In this document: positions 8,279 through 18,199 of the stretch, piece after piece
Layout: each line of letters starts with the position of its first letter
How positions within the stretch are numbered: position 1 is the first letter of the stretch
Assembly: GCF_003987175.1 (NCBI RefSeq)
Contig: NZ_PIPM01000007.1
Coordinates: 1-64,000, forward strand
Length of the DNA stretch: 64,000 bases
Direction: 5' to 3'
DNA from: Aliidiomarina sanyensis
GTDB lineage: Bacteria; Pseudomonadota; Gammaproteobacteria; Enterobacterales; Alteromonadaceae
Translations under genes and position numbers: made by a program
Notes under the pieces: generated by a model
Databases searched by the model: none
Told to the model about the DNA's origin: nothing
The model's input: the letters and a program-made list of their open reading frames with translations, nothing else

Positions 8279-10035
8279 AAATCCGGCCCTATGGTTAAAT
8301 GAAGCCGAATCCGGTCGCCGGGGAAGGAAAAGCCGTGCGCTAAATCAATTCGGATGGGGCCAACAGGGCTCTGCCAACGAATACCAGCGCCCGCGCCAAA
8401 CTTCATTGGATCGGAAATATCGTTAAACGCATTGCCCGCATCCGTAAAGATGGCGAAGCGCCAGTTGGTACGGAATTCATAATCCGCTTCAAGACTCCCG
8501 ATAATCAAGTGGCGAGCACCGACCACTTCACCAGATTCACTTCGTGGACTAATTGAGCGATATCCATAGCCTCGGACGCTGTTATCGCCACCGGCATAAA
8601 AACGCAGTGATGTCGGCACGCGGTCGAACTCGGCGCTTTCTGAAAAGCCAAGCTCAGAGCGCGCTAAAACGCGGACTCGGTCGGAAACACGAGAGACAAA
8701 TTTTCCAGAGAGGTTGGCCTGCATGAAGTCTGTGTCGGAGAACAAATCACGGCTCGCGCCACGCACACCGAAAGTCAGACGAAAACCACGATCGACATTG
8801 AGTCGATTATCGGCATGGATTCGGGTCCACTGTGCGCTGGGGAGAAGGAAGTCAGACCGTCTGCGTTGACCGTCAAATAAATCCCGTTCAGTTTGCCAAT
8901 CGAGGGCAATAATACGTTGTGTTCGCGTGAGCTCGGTTTGCCAGCTGACCCCTAATGTGAAGAGCTCTGATTGCGTGTTACTTGTATTTTCATCACGGTA
9001 TGCGCTGCGAATTGCATATTGATCCGTCTGCGGGCGCGAACCTGGAATGATGTAACTTGCCCCGACCCCAGTCAGGATTTCAGAGAGCTGGACGTTTCCC
9101 TGAACGCGATGGCCTCGGGTGTTCACCCACCGGCGATTTGCATCGAAGCTAATTCGTGGTCCGGTATCGGTTCCATATCCAAGGCCGATCCGGTCGTATT
9201 TGCGCTTATTCGGTTCAAAGTCAACGCGAACTGGAACCTGATAATCTTCATCAGCTTCGGCCCACAAAGGCTGAACTTCAACCCGGCCAAAGTAATCGGT
9301 ACCGGCCATCCCTTGTTGTAAGTCGAGAATTTCCCGGCTGGTGATAAAACTCCCTTCCTGAAAATCAATGAAGCGGCGCAATACGTCTTCGTCTAAATGC
9401 CCCTCGCTGAATTGAACGGCGCCAAAGCGGTAGCGTGGGCCCGAGTCGAAGACCAAGGTGATGTGAGCAAGGTAACTGTCAAGGTCGATTCGCAGCTCCT
9501 GCTGGGTGAATCGCGCTTGGTAATAACCGCGGTCGGCCGCTAAATCACGAATGCGTGTTTTCGCACCTTCGTAATTGCTGTGACGCAATGGGGTGCCCGA
9601 ACGAAGGTTTAATTGATTGCGGATGTTTCGAAACGCATCATCGTTTTGAGCATCCCCTTCAATTCGAACATCGACGGTGCCAATTGGAATTGCCGGACCT
9701 AGGGAGATTCGATAATGCGCATGCCAATCGTCGCCTCTGCGTTCGAGGTCGCTCTCGAGTTCAAACTGATAATAGCCGAAAGGGGCAACCGCACGGCGGA
9801 CGTCGCGAAAGGCTAGCCCATGAAGATAGCGAACGCGACTTGCTCCAGGGGCATTTTGTTCATGGAGGGCATAAATACTGAGCAGACCGCGAACGTTATT
9901 CGCAACCCGACCGTCGACACCCTCAATGGTGACGAACACCCGTCCTTGCGATTCTTGAGCTTGCCCCGAGGAGACAAATACCAGAGCAAGAATACAGAAA
10001 AAATAACAGGTAAGTCGGTTTACTCCATACATCAT
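8275..10035 (-). CDS. tamA: Outer-membrane assembly factor TamA (Omp85 family)
   Basis: Omp85-family barrel that forms the outer-membrane part of the TAM complex. The 586-aa protein has a signal peptide (about residues 1-26, ending SGQA), N-terminal POTRA domains (about 30-260) and a C-terminal 16-strand-type barrel with the family's GxGxR-type segment (FGAGAGIRWQSPVGPIRIDL). It lies only 9 bp downstream of hemY and overlaps tamB by 4 bp, so heme and TAM genes appear to share a transcript. Two adjacent ATG codons are possible starts; the first is used here. Confidence 0.93.
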   Translation of the reverse strand: MMYGVNRLTCYFFCILALVFVSSGQAQESQGRVFVTIEGVDGRVANNVRGLLSIYALHEQNAPGASRVRYLHGLAFRDVRRAVAPFGYYQFELESDLERRGDDWHAHYRISLGPAIPIGTVDVRIEGDAQNDDAFRNIRNQLNLRSGTPLRHSNYEGAKTRIRDLAADRGYYQARFTQQELRIDLDSYLAHITLVFDSGPRYRFGAVQFSEGHLDEDVLRRFIDFQEGSFITSREILDLQQGMAGTDYFGRVEVQPLWAEADEDYQVPVRVDFEPNKRKYDRIGLGYGTDTGPRISFDANRRWVNTRGHRVQGNVQLSEILTGVGASYIIPGSRPQTDQYAIRSAYRDENTSNTQSELFTLGVSWQTELTRTQRIIALDWQTERDLFDGQRRRSDFLLPSAQWTRIHADNRLNVDRGFRLTFGVRGASRDLFSDTDFMQANLSGKFVSRVSDRVRVLARSELGFSESAEFDRVPTSLRFYAGGDNSVRGYGYRSISPRSESGEVVGARHLIIGSLEADYEFRTNWRFAIFTDAGNAFNDISDPMKFGAGAGIRWQSPVGPIRIDLAHGFSFPGDRIRLHLTIGPDL

Positions 10036-10044
10036 GAGAACCCT

Positions 10045-11205
10045 TTAACGAAGATTGGCTGCTTGTCGATAGGCACTCAATGCAGCTTCTTTTTGCGCGC
10101 TTCCAGAATAAGCGTCTCCCAACAGACGATAAGCGAGTGCTGAAGGCTTCATGGCGATGGCCTTCTGCAAGGCGCGCTCTGCAAGACCATAATCAGATTC
10201 CTGCAATGCGAGAAAGGCGAGCAGTAAGAACCAGTTCGGGTGCTCAGGGTGTGACTTAATTTGCTTTTCCACTTCTTCGCGGAGCCGTTCTGTTTGTCGC
10301 CATTCTCGAATATCAAAGCTCAACAGGTCACTCGCTGTCAGCACGTTGAGTTGCAAGCCTCGCGTCGCAACCTTGCTAGCGATTGAACCAAGACCTCGCT
10401 GTGATAATACGTCCAAGTAAGCCATTCGGATGGATGGATTGCGGCGAAGTCGGCTCGGCGTTTGTTTCCAAAACTCAAGAAGCCGCTCTGCAGAGGTTCC
10501 CGCACTCTGGAAATAAGCACGATAGCTAGCACGGGTGTATTCTGCCAGTCGAGCTCCCGGCATGACATCCCGGTCTTGGATCTCCGGAAGCAGCTCCCGC
10601 AAGGTCTCGTAGTGTTGATGCTTGTAGAGTGTTTCAGCGCATGCACGGAGCACTCCCGCATGCTTAGGGTGTTCTCGACGAAGTGCCTGGGCAGTGCGCA
10701 GAGCGAGACTGCTGTCAGTCATTTGTTCAAGTTGCTGCAGACGCACGTTCAGATCATCACTCGCGGTATCAAACGCAAGAGCGAGTACACGCTGTTGCTC
10801 TTTGAGATTTCCGAGTGCTTGCCAAGCAGTTGCAGCCAGCAGGTAACCCTGTTGCGGTCTGCGTAACTGCGGAGCTGCTTTTTCTGCGAGTTGGGCTGCC
10901 GCACGATAATTTTTGCTGAGCCATTCATTCATGGCGTGTTCGATACGCTGCTCTGCTTTGCGACGCTTACGTCCACGGAACCAGCCCATGGTGATTCGCC
11001 GTCCTGAAATGATCCGACGTACCAAGGTTTCGATCAGCCAAAGGGTCAGCAGGAAGGCCACGAATAAGAGCACCGCAACAACCAAGCTCATTTCGATGGT
11101 GTAGCGTGCAGTCACAATCGTTAGCATACCCACATGCCCAGACCACATCGGGCCGACAATGAGTCCAAGCGCAAGAATTAGAATAATAAAGAGAGCTCTC
11201 AGCAC
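10045..11205 (-). CDS. hemY: Heme biosynthesis-associated TPR protein HemY
   Basis: Inner-membrane protein of the proteobacterial HemY family (not protoporphyrinogen oxidase), usually encoded with hemC, hemD and hemX; its exact biochemical role is unsettled. The 386-aa product has two N-terminal membrane helices (about 1-25 and 38-62), the basic stretch GWFRGRKRRKAEQ, and then TPR-type helical repeats to the end. It begins with GTG preceded by GGGGAG, 5 bp after the hemDX stop. Its position between hemDX and tamA supports the identification. Confidence 0.9.
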   Translation of the reverse strand: MLRALFIILILALGLIVGPMWSGHVGMLTIVTARYTIEMSLVVAVLLFVAFLLTLWLIETLVRRIISGRRITMGWFRGRKRRKAEQRIEHAMNEWLSKNYRAAAQLAEKAAPQLRRPQQGYLLAATAWQALGNLKEQQRVLALAFDTASDDLNVRLQQLEQMTDSSLALRTAQALRREHPKHAGVLRACAETLYKHQHYETLRELLPEIQDRDVMPGARLAEYTRASYRAYFQSAGTSAERLLEFWKQTPSRLRRNPSIRMAYLDVLSQRGLGSIASKVATRGLQLNVLTASDLLSFDIREWRQTERLREEVEKQIKSHPEHPNWFLLLAFLALQESDYGLAERALQKAIAMKPSALAYRLLGDAYSGSAQKEAALSAYRQAANLR

Positions 11206-11210
11206 GCGCG

Positions 11211-13190
11211 TTACTCCCCTTGATGATTGCGGACTTCTTCAACCCGGTCACGCAGCATCGCGTGGGATAAAAGACGGGTTGGGTAGTCCGGCTCGATAGG
11301 GAGTCCGCGCAGTGCATCGACTTCCGCTCGGAATTGCCGAACGTCCGAATGCTCTGTGTTTAAGTAGGTATCAACAACCTCCAAAACTTCGTTTAATGTG
11401 CTGCGATACAAGTCTTGATGGTGTCGCATGGCGGCCTGTTGAGCGATCTGCAATGCCATCTCAATTTGACCTAGCACTAGCGTACGCTGGTCGTGATCAA
11501 GACGCAGCGGAAGCTCATCATGTCGACGCACCTTAATCAGGTCGCCGCTAAAGTTATCCCATGCTTTGGCTAAGTTCTGTCGCCACTCACTCAGGTCACT
11601 GCTTAAGGCCTGACTTGAAGTCGTGCTTTCTGATTCGCCGAACCCTGCTTTAAAAGGCAAAGTCCGTGTGCGCGGTTGTAACTGCTGAAGCTGCAGTGCG
11701 ACTGCCTGAACATTGATGGTTGGCAGTTCGTTGAGCATATCAATATCGTTGTTAAGTTGGCGGATAATCGTTTGGAAGCGACCTGGTGCGTTCTCTTCTA
11801 ACCGTTGCTTCGCGAGCCCCAGAATTCGGATAGCGCCTTCTTTATCAAATTCCAATACGAGTCGTTGCTGTGCCAACGTCACTAAATCATACGCTTCAAA
11901 TAAATGCCGATATTCACCTTGGCGCGCGCCGTTTGCCCGAACCTCTTCGGCTAGGCGTTGCGTCGTGCGACTATATTCATCGAGGGCTTGTTGCAGGTTT
12001 TCCTCGGAATCTAAGCGCAAGGTGTCAAGGCGTTCTAACCCACGCTCACGGGCGCGACGCTCGGCTTCAAACTGTCGAGTCATTTGCGTTTGAAGCGCCT
12101 CGATATCCTCGGACCAATCGTGCGTTGGAGCTGTTGTTCGCTCTGCATCAGCCAGACGTTCATTCATGGCGTCAAGACGCGCTTGGGTCTCTGCGCTTAC
12201 CGCTTGTTGCTGCTGCCAGACGTAATACCCTCCGGCTCCCAAAACAGCGACACTTAACACGATGAGAAAGAGGAAAAAGCGAGCAAACCACCCCAGCTTA
12301 GCAGGAGGGACTTTTGCTGTGTCTCGACGAGCCGACCCCGTAGCACCTTCTGTACGTTCGGGAGTTTCTGATTTTGAGCGCTCAGCGACCTCTTTTGAAT
12401 GGTCCTTCGATTTTTCCGTCATGGCAGTTTTCCTGATGGTTTTCCATGCTTGAATGAGTGACGTGGGGGTCGCGTTCTCTGCAGCATGAATGTGCTCCGC
12501 GGAAACGCCTTGTTCTTTAATATAGCGTGTGACGCGCCCTTGAGGCGTGACCCAGTGACAGCGGCGGGCCCATGTACGGCCTGCGGGACTCAAATGCTCC
12601 CAGAATAGGGTTGCTTGCTCTACGCTGGATACCACAATGACTTGGACGTTTTCCTGCCACGCAGGTTCCTCATCGGGCAAAGAATTTACACGAGGAACAC
12701 GTTGATAAACCTCGGCAATTGTTAACTCAGCACCATGTTTTTGCAGCGTGTCGCGCAGCAATGTGCGCCCCTCTGTACCGGTCAGCAGCAGCCATTTTTG
12801 CGCAGTACAGTCTGTAAACTCAGACAAATTTAAGAGGCCTTCGCTGGTGAAATCAGTGGCTGGATAATGCACCGGTTGTTTGGCGGCTGCGGCGAGCACT
12901 TCAGCGGTTCCCGAGCCGACGGCATAATAGGTTTTTGCCTTCGGCCATGTGAGGTCAGCGTCAGCCGCCTCAAGGGATTTTGCAAAAGCGCGTACGGCGT
13001 TCGGACTCACGGCAATCACACCGTCCCACGTGGTTTCACACCATGTCGCAAGGCGGTCGGGATCGATCGTCAAGGCTTCGATTTCGATGACCGCAAATTT
13101 ATAGACCGGCGCCCCGTAATCGCGCAGCGCTAGCTCGATCGGATCGGCGTGTTGATCAGGTCGAATAAGCAGTGTGGCGGGGCGCGTCAT
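11211..13190 (-). CDS. hemDX: Fused uroporphyrinogen-III synthase HemD / membrane protein HemX
   Basis: A single 659-aa reading frame joins two proteins that are separate in E. coli. Residues 1 to about 245 are a uroporphyrinogen-III synthase (HemD; cyclises hydroxymethylbilane), with the SPNAVRAF and LTGTEGRTLL segments typical of the fold. After an acidic/basic low-complexity linker, a membrane helix lies at about 301-325, then a coiled-coil and periplasmic HemX region to the end. The start ATG has GGAG upstream and follows hemC by one base. An internal ATG at 12422 (residue 257), with AGGA eight bases upstream, could also give a free HemX; this is inference. Fused HemD/HemX proteins are known in other proteobacteria. 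Confidence 0.88.
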   Translation of the reverse strand: MTRPATLLIRPDQHADPIELALRDYGAPVYKFAVIEIEALTIDPDRLATWCETTWDGVIAVSPNAVRAFAKSLEAADADLTWPKAKTYYAVGSGTAEVLAAAAKQPVHYPATDFTSEGLLNLSEFTDCTAQKWLLLTGTEGRTLLRDTLQKHGAELTIAEVYQRVPRVNSLPDEEPAWQENVQVIVVSSVEQATLFWEHLSPAGRTWARRCHWVTPQGRVTRYIKEQGVSAEHIHAAENATPTSLIQAWKTIRKTAMTEKSKDHSKEVAERSKSETPERTEGATGSARRDTAKVPPAKLGWFARFFLFLIVLSVAVLGAGGYYVWQQQQAVSAETQARLDAMNERLADAERTTAPTHDWSEDIEALQTQMTRQFEAERRARERGLERLDTLRLDSEENLQQALDEYSRTTQRLAEEVRANGARQGEYRHLFEAYDLVTLAQQRLVLEFDKEGAIRILGLAKQRLEENAPGRFQTIIRQLNNDIDMLNELPTINVQAVALQLQQLQPRTRTLPFKAGFGESESTTSSQALSSDLSEWRQNLAKAWDNFSGDLIKVRRHDELPLRLDHDQRTLVLGQIEMALQIAQQAAMRHHQDLYRSTLNEVLEVVDTYLNTEHSDVRQFRAEVDALRGLPIEPDYPTRLLSHAMLRDRVEEVRNHQGE

Positions 13191-13191
13191 G

Positions 13192-14127
13192 TTATTCTCC
13201 CTCGCGATAGACGGCTGCGAGAATGTCGCCCGCACCCTGTGCAAGTAACTTCTCAGCGAGCTGAATACCAAGGTCTTCAAAATTGGCCGCAGGCCCGTCA
13301 ATTTCGTCGCGAACTACGCGCGCTCCATCCGGATCACCAACAAGTCCGCGCAGGTGAATCTTACCATCGTGAAGTTCTGCAAACGCCCCGATCGGGACTT
13401 GGCAGCCCCCTTGCAATCGACGATTCATCGCACGTTCTGCTAGAACACAGACACGAGTTGCCTCATCCTCGAGCGGCTTTAAGAGTGCTTTAACGCGGCT
13501 ATCATCTGAACGGCACTCAATCCCGAGTGCGCCTTGACCATTGGCAGGAAGGGAGAGTTCGACGGGCAGACACGCGGTAATTCGCTTGTCGAGTTCGAGT
13601 CGTTTTAGACCCGAGGCGGCCAGGATAATTGCATCGAATTCGCCGTCATCAAGTTTCCGTAAGCGTGTTTGCACATTGCCCCGTAAATCCCGAATAACAA
13701 GGTGGGGGAACTGCTCTGCAATTTGACAGCGCCGGCGCAAGCTACAGGTACCTACCACGCTTCCGGCGGGCATATCCGCCAAGCTTTTATAAGCGTTTGA
13801 AACGAATGCATCGCGGGGATCTTCCCGTGTGCAAATTGTGGCAAGTTCAAGACCTTCAGGAAATTCGACGGGAACATCTTTCATGGAATGAACGGCTATA
13901 TCCGCCCGCCCTTCAAGCATTGCAACTTCTAACTCTTTGACAAAAAGTCCTTTTCCGCCAATTTTTGCCAACGGAGTATCCAGAATCACATCACCTCGCG
14001 TCGACATTGGGAGTAATGTAACGGACAGCCCGGGGTGAAGTGACTCCAGTCGGGCTTTGATATGTTCAGCCTGCCAAAGTGCCAGAGCACTTTTTCGCGT
14101 TGCAATCGTGAGGGTTTGTGCGGTCAT
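13192..14127 (-). CDS. hemC: Porphobilinogen deaminase (hydroxymethylbilane synthase)
   Basis: Joins four porphobilinogen molecules into hydroxymethylbilane, the substrate of HemD encoded next. The 311-aa length is normal. Family signatures are [13 protein letters not shown] at the N-terminus, [30 protein letters not shown], and the dipyrromethane cofactor Cys in [11 protein letters not shown]. The start is the ATG with AGGGAG upstream; an upstream in-frame ATG would add 25 residues not in the family. It heads the minus-strand heme/TAM run and is divergent from lptM across 126 bp that must hold both promoters. Confidence 0.95.
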   Translation of the reverse strand: MTAQTLTIATRKSALALWQAEHIKARLESLHPGLSVTLLPMSTRGDVILDTPLAKIGGKGLFVKELEVAMLEGRADIAVHSMKDVPVEFPEGLELATICTREDPRDAFVSNAYKSLADMPAGSVVGTCSLRRRCQIAEQFPHLVIRDLRGNVQTRLRKLDDGEFDAIILAASGLKRLELDKRITACLPVELSLPANGQGALGIECRSDDSRVKALLKPLEDEATRVCVLAERAMNRRLQGGCQVPIGAFAELHDGKIHLRGLVGDPDGARVVRDEIDGPAANFEDLGIQLAEKLLAQGAGDILAAVYREGE

Positions 14128-14253
14128 GGTACTCCCTGATGGTGACTTCAGTTCCAATCGAGCGGTTTTGTCGTCTACACCTGCTTTGCGGGTGACAAAC
14201 AAGCGCTTGAATGCGATTATAAGGGACTTTCGAACTCAAGTGTAACGTGACTC

Positions 14254-14427
14254 ATGAGAAAACGCACGAAGACCATAATGTTAGCGCTCGCGGTGCTTTT
14301 TATCGCTGCAGGTTGTGGCCAGAAGGGCCCTCTTTATTTGCCCGAAGCGCCTGAGCAAACAACACCGGAGTCTCCGGAGCAATCCTCGAGTCAAGACGCT
14401 CTTTCCGCGTCAGAAGAGAACAGGTAG
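14254..14427 (+). CDS. lptM: LPS-assembly lipoprotein LptM (YifL)
   Basis: Small outer-membrane lipoprotein that helps the LptD/E translocon mature. The 57-aa product begins with a basic signal, and the lipobox IAAGC (Cys21) is followed by GQKGPLYLP, the hallmark sequence of the family. The rest is acidic, Pro/Glu/Ser-rich. It sits directly before lysA (3 bp between stop and start), the standard gammaproteobacterial order lptM-lysA-dapF. Confidence 0.93.
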   Translation: MRKRTKTIMLALAVLFIAAGCGQKGPLYLPEAPEQTTPESPEQSSSQDALSASEENR

Positions 14428-14430
14428 TCC

Positions 14431-15690
14431 ATGTCAGAATTTGAATTTCGTCACGGCGTGATGCACGCAGAATCCATTTCCGTTCCTGATTTGGCGGCGC
14501 GGTTCGGAACCCCGTGTTATGTCTATTCGCGTGCTGCAATAGCTCGTAACTGGAAGGCCTTTCAGGATCATCTGCCGGCACCTCACAAGGCGTGTTACGC
14601 GGTCAAAGCAAATTCGAATTTAGCGGTTTTACAAGTTTTGGCAGAATTAGGTGCGGGCTTCGATGTGGTGTCCGGTGGCGAAATTGCTCGCGTATTGAAA
14701 GCGGGTGGTCGCGCCCAAGATATTGTTTTTTCCGGTGTCGGGAAATCGGAGCATGAAATTCGCTATGCACTTGAACACGATATTGGTCAGTTCAACGTGG
14801 AGAGTGATGCGGAGTTGGATCGTATCTCGGCGATAGCGGTAGCGATGGATACCACGGCTCGTGTTTCATTTCGTGTCAATCCCGATGTGGACGCAAAAAC
14901 CCATCCATATATCGCAACGGGTCTTGAGGCCAATAAATTCGGGATTCCAATGCAAGACGCGTTGGACACCTTCAAACGCGCAGCGACGCTTCCGGGTCTT
15001 GAGATTGTTGGAGCGGATTGCCACATCGGCTCTCAGCTGACAGAAACTCAGCCGTTCCTCGATGCACTCGATCGCATGCTTGCTCTGGTAGATGCGCTAG
15101 AAGCCATTGGCATTACGCTCAAGCACTTAGATATGGGGGGTGGTTTGGGTGTGACTTACCAAAGCGAACAGCCACCTGCGGTTGGAGATTATATTCAAGC
15201 CTTGCTGGCGCGGATGGCGAGTCATCCGCATCTCGCATTGTACCTCGAGCCGGGTCGCGCCATTGTGGCGAATGCAGGAATTCTTGTGACTCAGGTCGAA
15301 TACCTGAAGGCAAGCCGAACCAAACATTTTGTGATGGTTGACGCCGGCATGAATGATTTGCTGCGACCGTCCTTGTATCAGGCTTTCCATGATATTGTGA
15401 ATGTCTGCGAGTCCTCGGCTCCCGAAATTACCGGTGATGTGGTGGGTCCGGTGTGTGAAACGGGGGACTTCTTGGGTCAACAACGGACGCTCCGCGTGGC
15501 TGCCGGAGACCTACTTGCAGTAAAAAGTGCAGGCGCTTATGGGTTTGTGATGAGCTCGAATTACAATACCCGCCCACGCCCACCGGAAGTTATGGTGGAC
15601 GGCAATGAAGCATACTTAATCCGAGCACGGGAAACGCTCGAAGATGTCTGGCGAGGGGAAACCTTGATTCCTGCGCAGACGGAAAAATAA
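14431..15690 (+). CDS. lysA: Diaminopimelate decarboxylase
   Basis: PLP enzyme that decarboxylates meso-diaminopimelate to L-lysine, the last step of the pathway. The 419-aa product has the PLP lysine in CYAVKANSN, the GGG motif (DMGGGLGV), EPGRAIVANAG, and the active-site Cys in GPVCETGDF, followed by AGAYGFVMSSNYN near the C-terminus. All are diagnostic of LysA. It lies between lptM and dapF, which makes its substrate. Confidence 0.96.
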   Translation: MSEFEFRHGVMHAESISVPDLAARFGTPCYVYSRAAIARNWKAFQDHLPAPHKACYAVKANSNLAVLQVLAELGAGFDVVSGGEIARVLKAGGRAQDIVFSGVGKSEHEIRYALEHDIGQFNVESDAELDRISAIAVAMDTTARVSFRVNPDVDAKTHPYIATGLEANKFGIPMQDALDTFKRAATLPGLEIVGADCHIGSQLTETQPFLDALDRMLALVDALEAIGITLKHLDMGGGLGVTYQSEQPPAVGDYIQALLARMASHPHLALYLEPGRAIVANAGILVTQVEYLKASRTKHFVMVDAGMNDLLRPSLYQAFHDIVNVCESSAPEITGDVVGPVCETGDFLGQQRTLRVAAGDLLAVKSAGAYGFVMSSNYNTRPRPPEVMVDGNEAYLIRARETLEDVWRGETLIPAQTEK

Positions 15691-15708
15691 AAGGAATCGA
15701 AGACCATT

Positions 15709-16536
15709 ATGCTGGTTCAATTTTCAAAAATGCACGGACTCGGAAATGACTTTGTGGTGATCGACAACGTCACGCAGAATATTTTTTTGAGTCGTGAGCA
15801 GATCAGTAAACTAGCAGACCGACACCTGGGCATCGGATTTGACCAACTTTTAATGGTCGAGCCGCCCTATGATCCCGATGTCGATTTTCACTATCGCATA
15901 TTCAATGCAGATGGTTCAGAAGTTGAGCAGTGTGGAAACGGGGCACGCTGCTTCGGTCGTTTTGTCCGCATGAAAGGTCTAACTAATAAAAGCGAAATTT
16001 CCGTGAGCACCAAGAAAGGGGTGATTCAAATTCGCTTGGAAGCTGATGGTCAGGTCAATGTGGATATGGGGGCGCCTATTCTGGAGCCGAGTGAGATTCC
16101 ATTTCGCGCAAATAAGCAAGAAATTACCTATATTCTTAGAGCAGAGGAACAAACGTTCTTTGTCGGTGCGGTTAGTATGGGAAATCCGCACTGTGTAATG
16201 CTTGTCGATGATGTTGCGAGTGCACCCGTTCAAGAAACCGGTGCATTGTTGACCAAATTTGAGCGGTTCCCTGAAGGAGCAAATATCGGCTTCTTGCAAA
16301 TTACTGACACCAACGCGGCCAAGTTACGCGTATTTGAGCGCGGTGTGGGTGAGACGCAGGCATGTGGAACCGGTGCATGTGCCGCTGCAGTATGGGGCAT
16401 TTTACAAGAAAAACTAAAGTCACCTGCGCGCATCGAGCTGCCCGGTGGCTCCCTCGAGATCAGTTGGCAACCGGGTGAATCCCTCTGGATGCGCGGTCCG
16501 GCTGAACATGTATTTGATGGACAATTTTCATTATGA
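15709..16536 (+). CDS. dapF: Diaminopimelate epimerase
   Basis: Interconverts LL- and meso-diaminopimelate for peptidoglycan and lysine synthesis. The 275-aa product shows [12 protein letters not shown] at the N-terminus, the first catalytic Cys in EQCGNGARC and the second in [11 protein letters not shown], all typical. The ATG lies 18 bp after lysA with AAAGGAA upstream. The DUF484 gene follows by 10 bp. Confidence 0.96.
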   Translation: MLVQFSKMHGLGNDFVVIDNVTQNIFLSREQISKLADRHLGIGFDQLLMVEPPYDPDVDFHYRIFNADGSEVEQCGNGARCFGRFVRMKGLTNKSEISVSTKKGVIQIRLEADGQVNVDMGAPILEPSEIPFRANKQEITYILRAEEQTFFVGAVSMGNPHCVMLVDDVASAPVQETGALLTKFERFPEGANIGFLQITDTNAAKLRVFERGVGETQACGTGACAAAVWGILQEKLKSPARIELPGGSLEISWQPGESLWMRGPAEHVFDGQFSL

Positions 16537-16546
16537 GCCAGTTATT

Positions 16547-17257
16547 ATGAGCAAGGACAAATCACTCGCAACAGAGCTCGATACGACACAGCTTGATGCG
16601 GAGATGGTCGCCGATTTTTTGCGCGCCAATCCGGACTTCTTCGAGCAGTATCCGAAGGTATTGATGCGTATGAATTTGCGTCATCAGCAGGACGGTTCTG
16701 TGTCGCTCGTCGAACGTCAACAACGGGTGTTGCGTGATAAAGTCGCGGCCCTTGAAGATGAGATCACAGCACTGATGGCCCATGCGAAGCGAAATGAGCA
16801 AGTGTTCAAAGGCTACAGTGAGCTTTATCGTAAACTTCTTAAATGTGACACCCTCGATGCCGTGATTGGACACCTCGAGACGACATTTCGGGAACAGTTT
16901 TCGCTTCCAGAGCTGTCCCTCAAGTTTTTTGATAGTCCTCTGACGCTTCCTGAGCAATTTACGTTTACTGCAGACACGCACAGACAACTGCTATCTCGCC
17001 GTTTTAAGGATGAGCGTGTTTTTTTAGGGCGGCTCCCGAAAGAAGAAATTAAATTGTTGTTCCATCAAGAAGAACACATTAAGTCAGTGGCATTGGTCTT
17101 ACTCGGTGAGAAAGGTGAAGTGGGCATGCTAGCCGTCGGAAGCAAAGACCCCTTACACTTTGATCCCATGATGGATTATCTCCTCATTACGCAATTACAG
17201 GACGTACTTGCAGTGGTGTTGCCCAAAGTGCTGGGAGCGCATCGGAGCGAACCCTAA
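16547..17257 (+). CDS. DUF484 family (YigA-like) protein
   Basis: A 236-aa cytoplasmic protein of the DUF484 family, found between dapF and xerC in many gammaproteobacteria; E. coli YigA is a member. The N-terminus has VADFLRANPDFFEQYPKVL, typical of the family. A coiled-coil segment (about residues 60-95) and a GAF-like C-terminal half follow. No enzymatic function is established. The ATG giving MSKDKS is chosen; an earlier in-frame ATG at 16517 would overlap dapF. Its stop overlaps the xerC ATG by one base (TAATG), so translation is probably coupled. Confidence 0.82.
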   Translation: MSKDKSLATELDTTQLDAEMVADFLRANPDFFEQYPKVLMRMNLRHQQDGSVSLVERQQRVLRDKVAALEDEITALMAHAKRNEQVFKGYSELYRKLLKCDTLDAVIGHLETTFREQFSLPELSLKFFDSPLTLPEQFTFTADTHRQLLSRRFKDERVFLGRLPKEEIKLLFHQEEHIKSVALVLLGEKGEVGMLAVGSKDPLHFDPMMDYLLITQLQDVLAVVLPKVLGAHRSEP

Positions 17258-18174
17258 TGACAGATGCGGCAGCAAGTCATCTTGTGGAGGAGCTCCAAGC
17301 TTTTACGGATTATTTGTTGCGCGTACGAGGGTATGCCCAGCGCAGCGTCATGAGTTATCAGCGTCAACTGCAACGGTGTGTATCTGACCTCGTTGATGTC
17401 GGCGTCGGGCGTTGGGATGATGTCACCGTGACCCACATTGAAAACTTGGTGATGCAATGGCGACGCCAGGGGGCCGGACCGTCCTCAATTCATCAGAGAC
17501 TATCAGCGTTACGCACCTTTTTTGGGATTCAAATAGAGCGCGGTCGCCTGACTACAAACCCCGCCCGCGTTGTCAAAGCTCCCAAAAGTGCGAAACGTCT
17601 TCCCAAAAACCTCGATGTCGATAGTGTGTTTCAGTTACTCGACATCCATCCGGACGACCCTCTTGCTTTGCGTGACCGCGCGATGTTTGAACTGATGTAC
17701 AGCAGCGGCTTACGACTCTCCGAGTTGGTTTCACTCGAGCTGCGCGATGTGCAGGCAGACTGTGAACTGCGAATCGTGGGAAAAGGAAACAAGACGCGTA
17801 TTGTCCCGTATGGAAAAGAAGCAAGAAAATGGCTGGAGCGCTGGATTGAGGTCCGAAGTCATTGGAAAAAAATTACCAGTGAGGCACTCTTTTTGAATCA
17901 GAACGGTGGACGTCTCTCGGCTCGTTCAGTGCAATTACGGCTCAAGAAGTGGGGCCTCGAGCAGGGGTTGTTCGATAATCTTCACCCGCATAAGCTGCGG
18001 CATAGCTTTGCGACCCACATGTTGGAATCCAGTCAGGACCTTCGCGCCGTACAAGAGTTACTTGGGCATGCAAATCTGAGTACGACTCAAATTTACACCC
18101 ACCTCGATTTTCAACGCCTCTCGCAAGTATATGATGCAGCGCATCCGCGGGCGAAACGCAAAGGCAACAGCTAA
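17257..18174 (+). CDS. xerC: Site-specific tyrosine recombinase XerC
   Basis: Partner of XerD in resolving chromosome dimers at dif during division. The 305-aa product has an N-terminal SAM-like core-binding domain and a C-terminal catalytic domain with the Arg in SSGLRLSEL (residue 153), HKLRHSFATH (HxxR), LGHANLSTTQ and the nucleophilic Tyr in IYTHLDF (about residue 281). Its place in the dapF-DUF484-xerC-yigB run is the standard xerC locus, which favours XerC over XerD. Confidence 0.94.
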   Translation: MTDAAASHLVEELQAFTDYLLRVRGYAQRSVMSYQRQLQRCVSDLVDVGVGRWDDVTVTHIENLVMQWRRQGAGPSSIHQRLSALRTFFGIQIERGRLTTNPARVVKAPKSAKRLPKNLDVDSVFQLLDIHPDDPLALRDRAMFELMYSSGLRLSELVSLELRDVQADCELRIVGKGNKTRIVPYGKEARKWLERWIEVRSHWKKITSEALFLNQNGGRLSARSVQLRLKKWGLEQGLFDNLHPHKLRHSFATHMLESSQDLRAVQELLGHANLSTTQIYTHLDFQRLSQVYDAAHPRAKRKGNS

Positions 18175-18199
18175 CGAACTGGAGTGAAGGATTTTTAAT

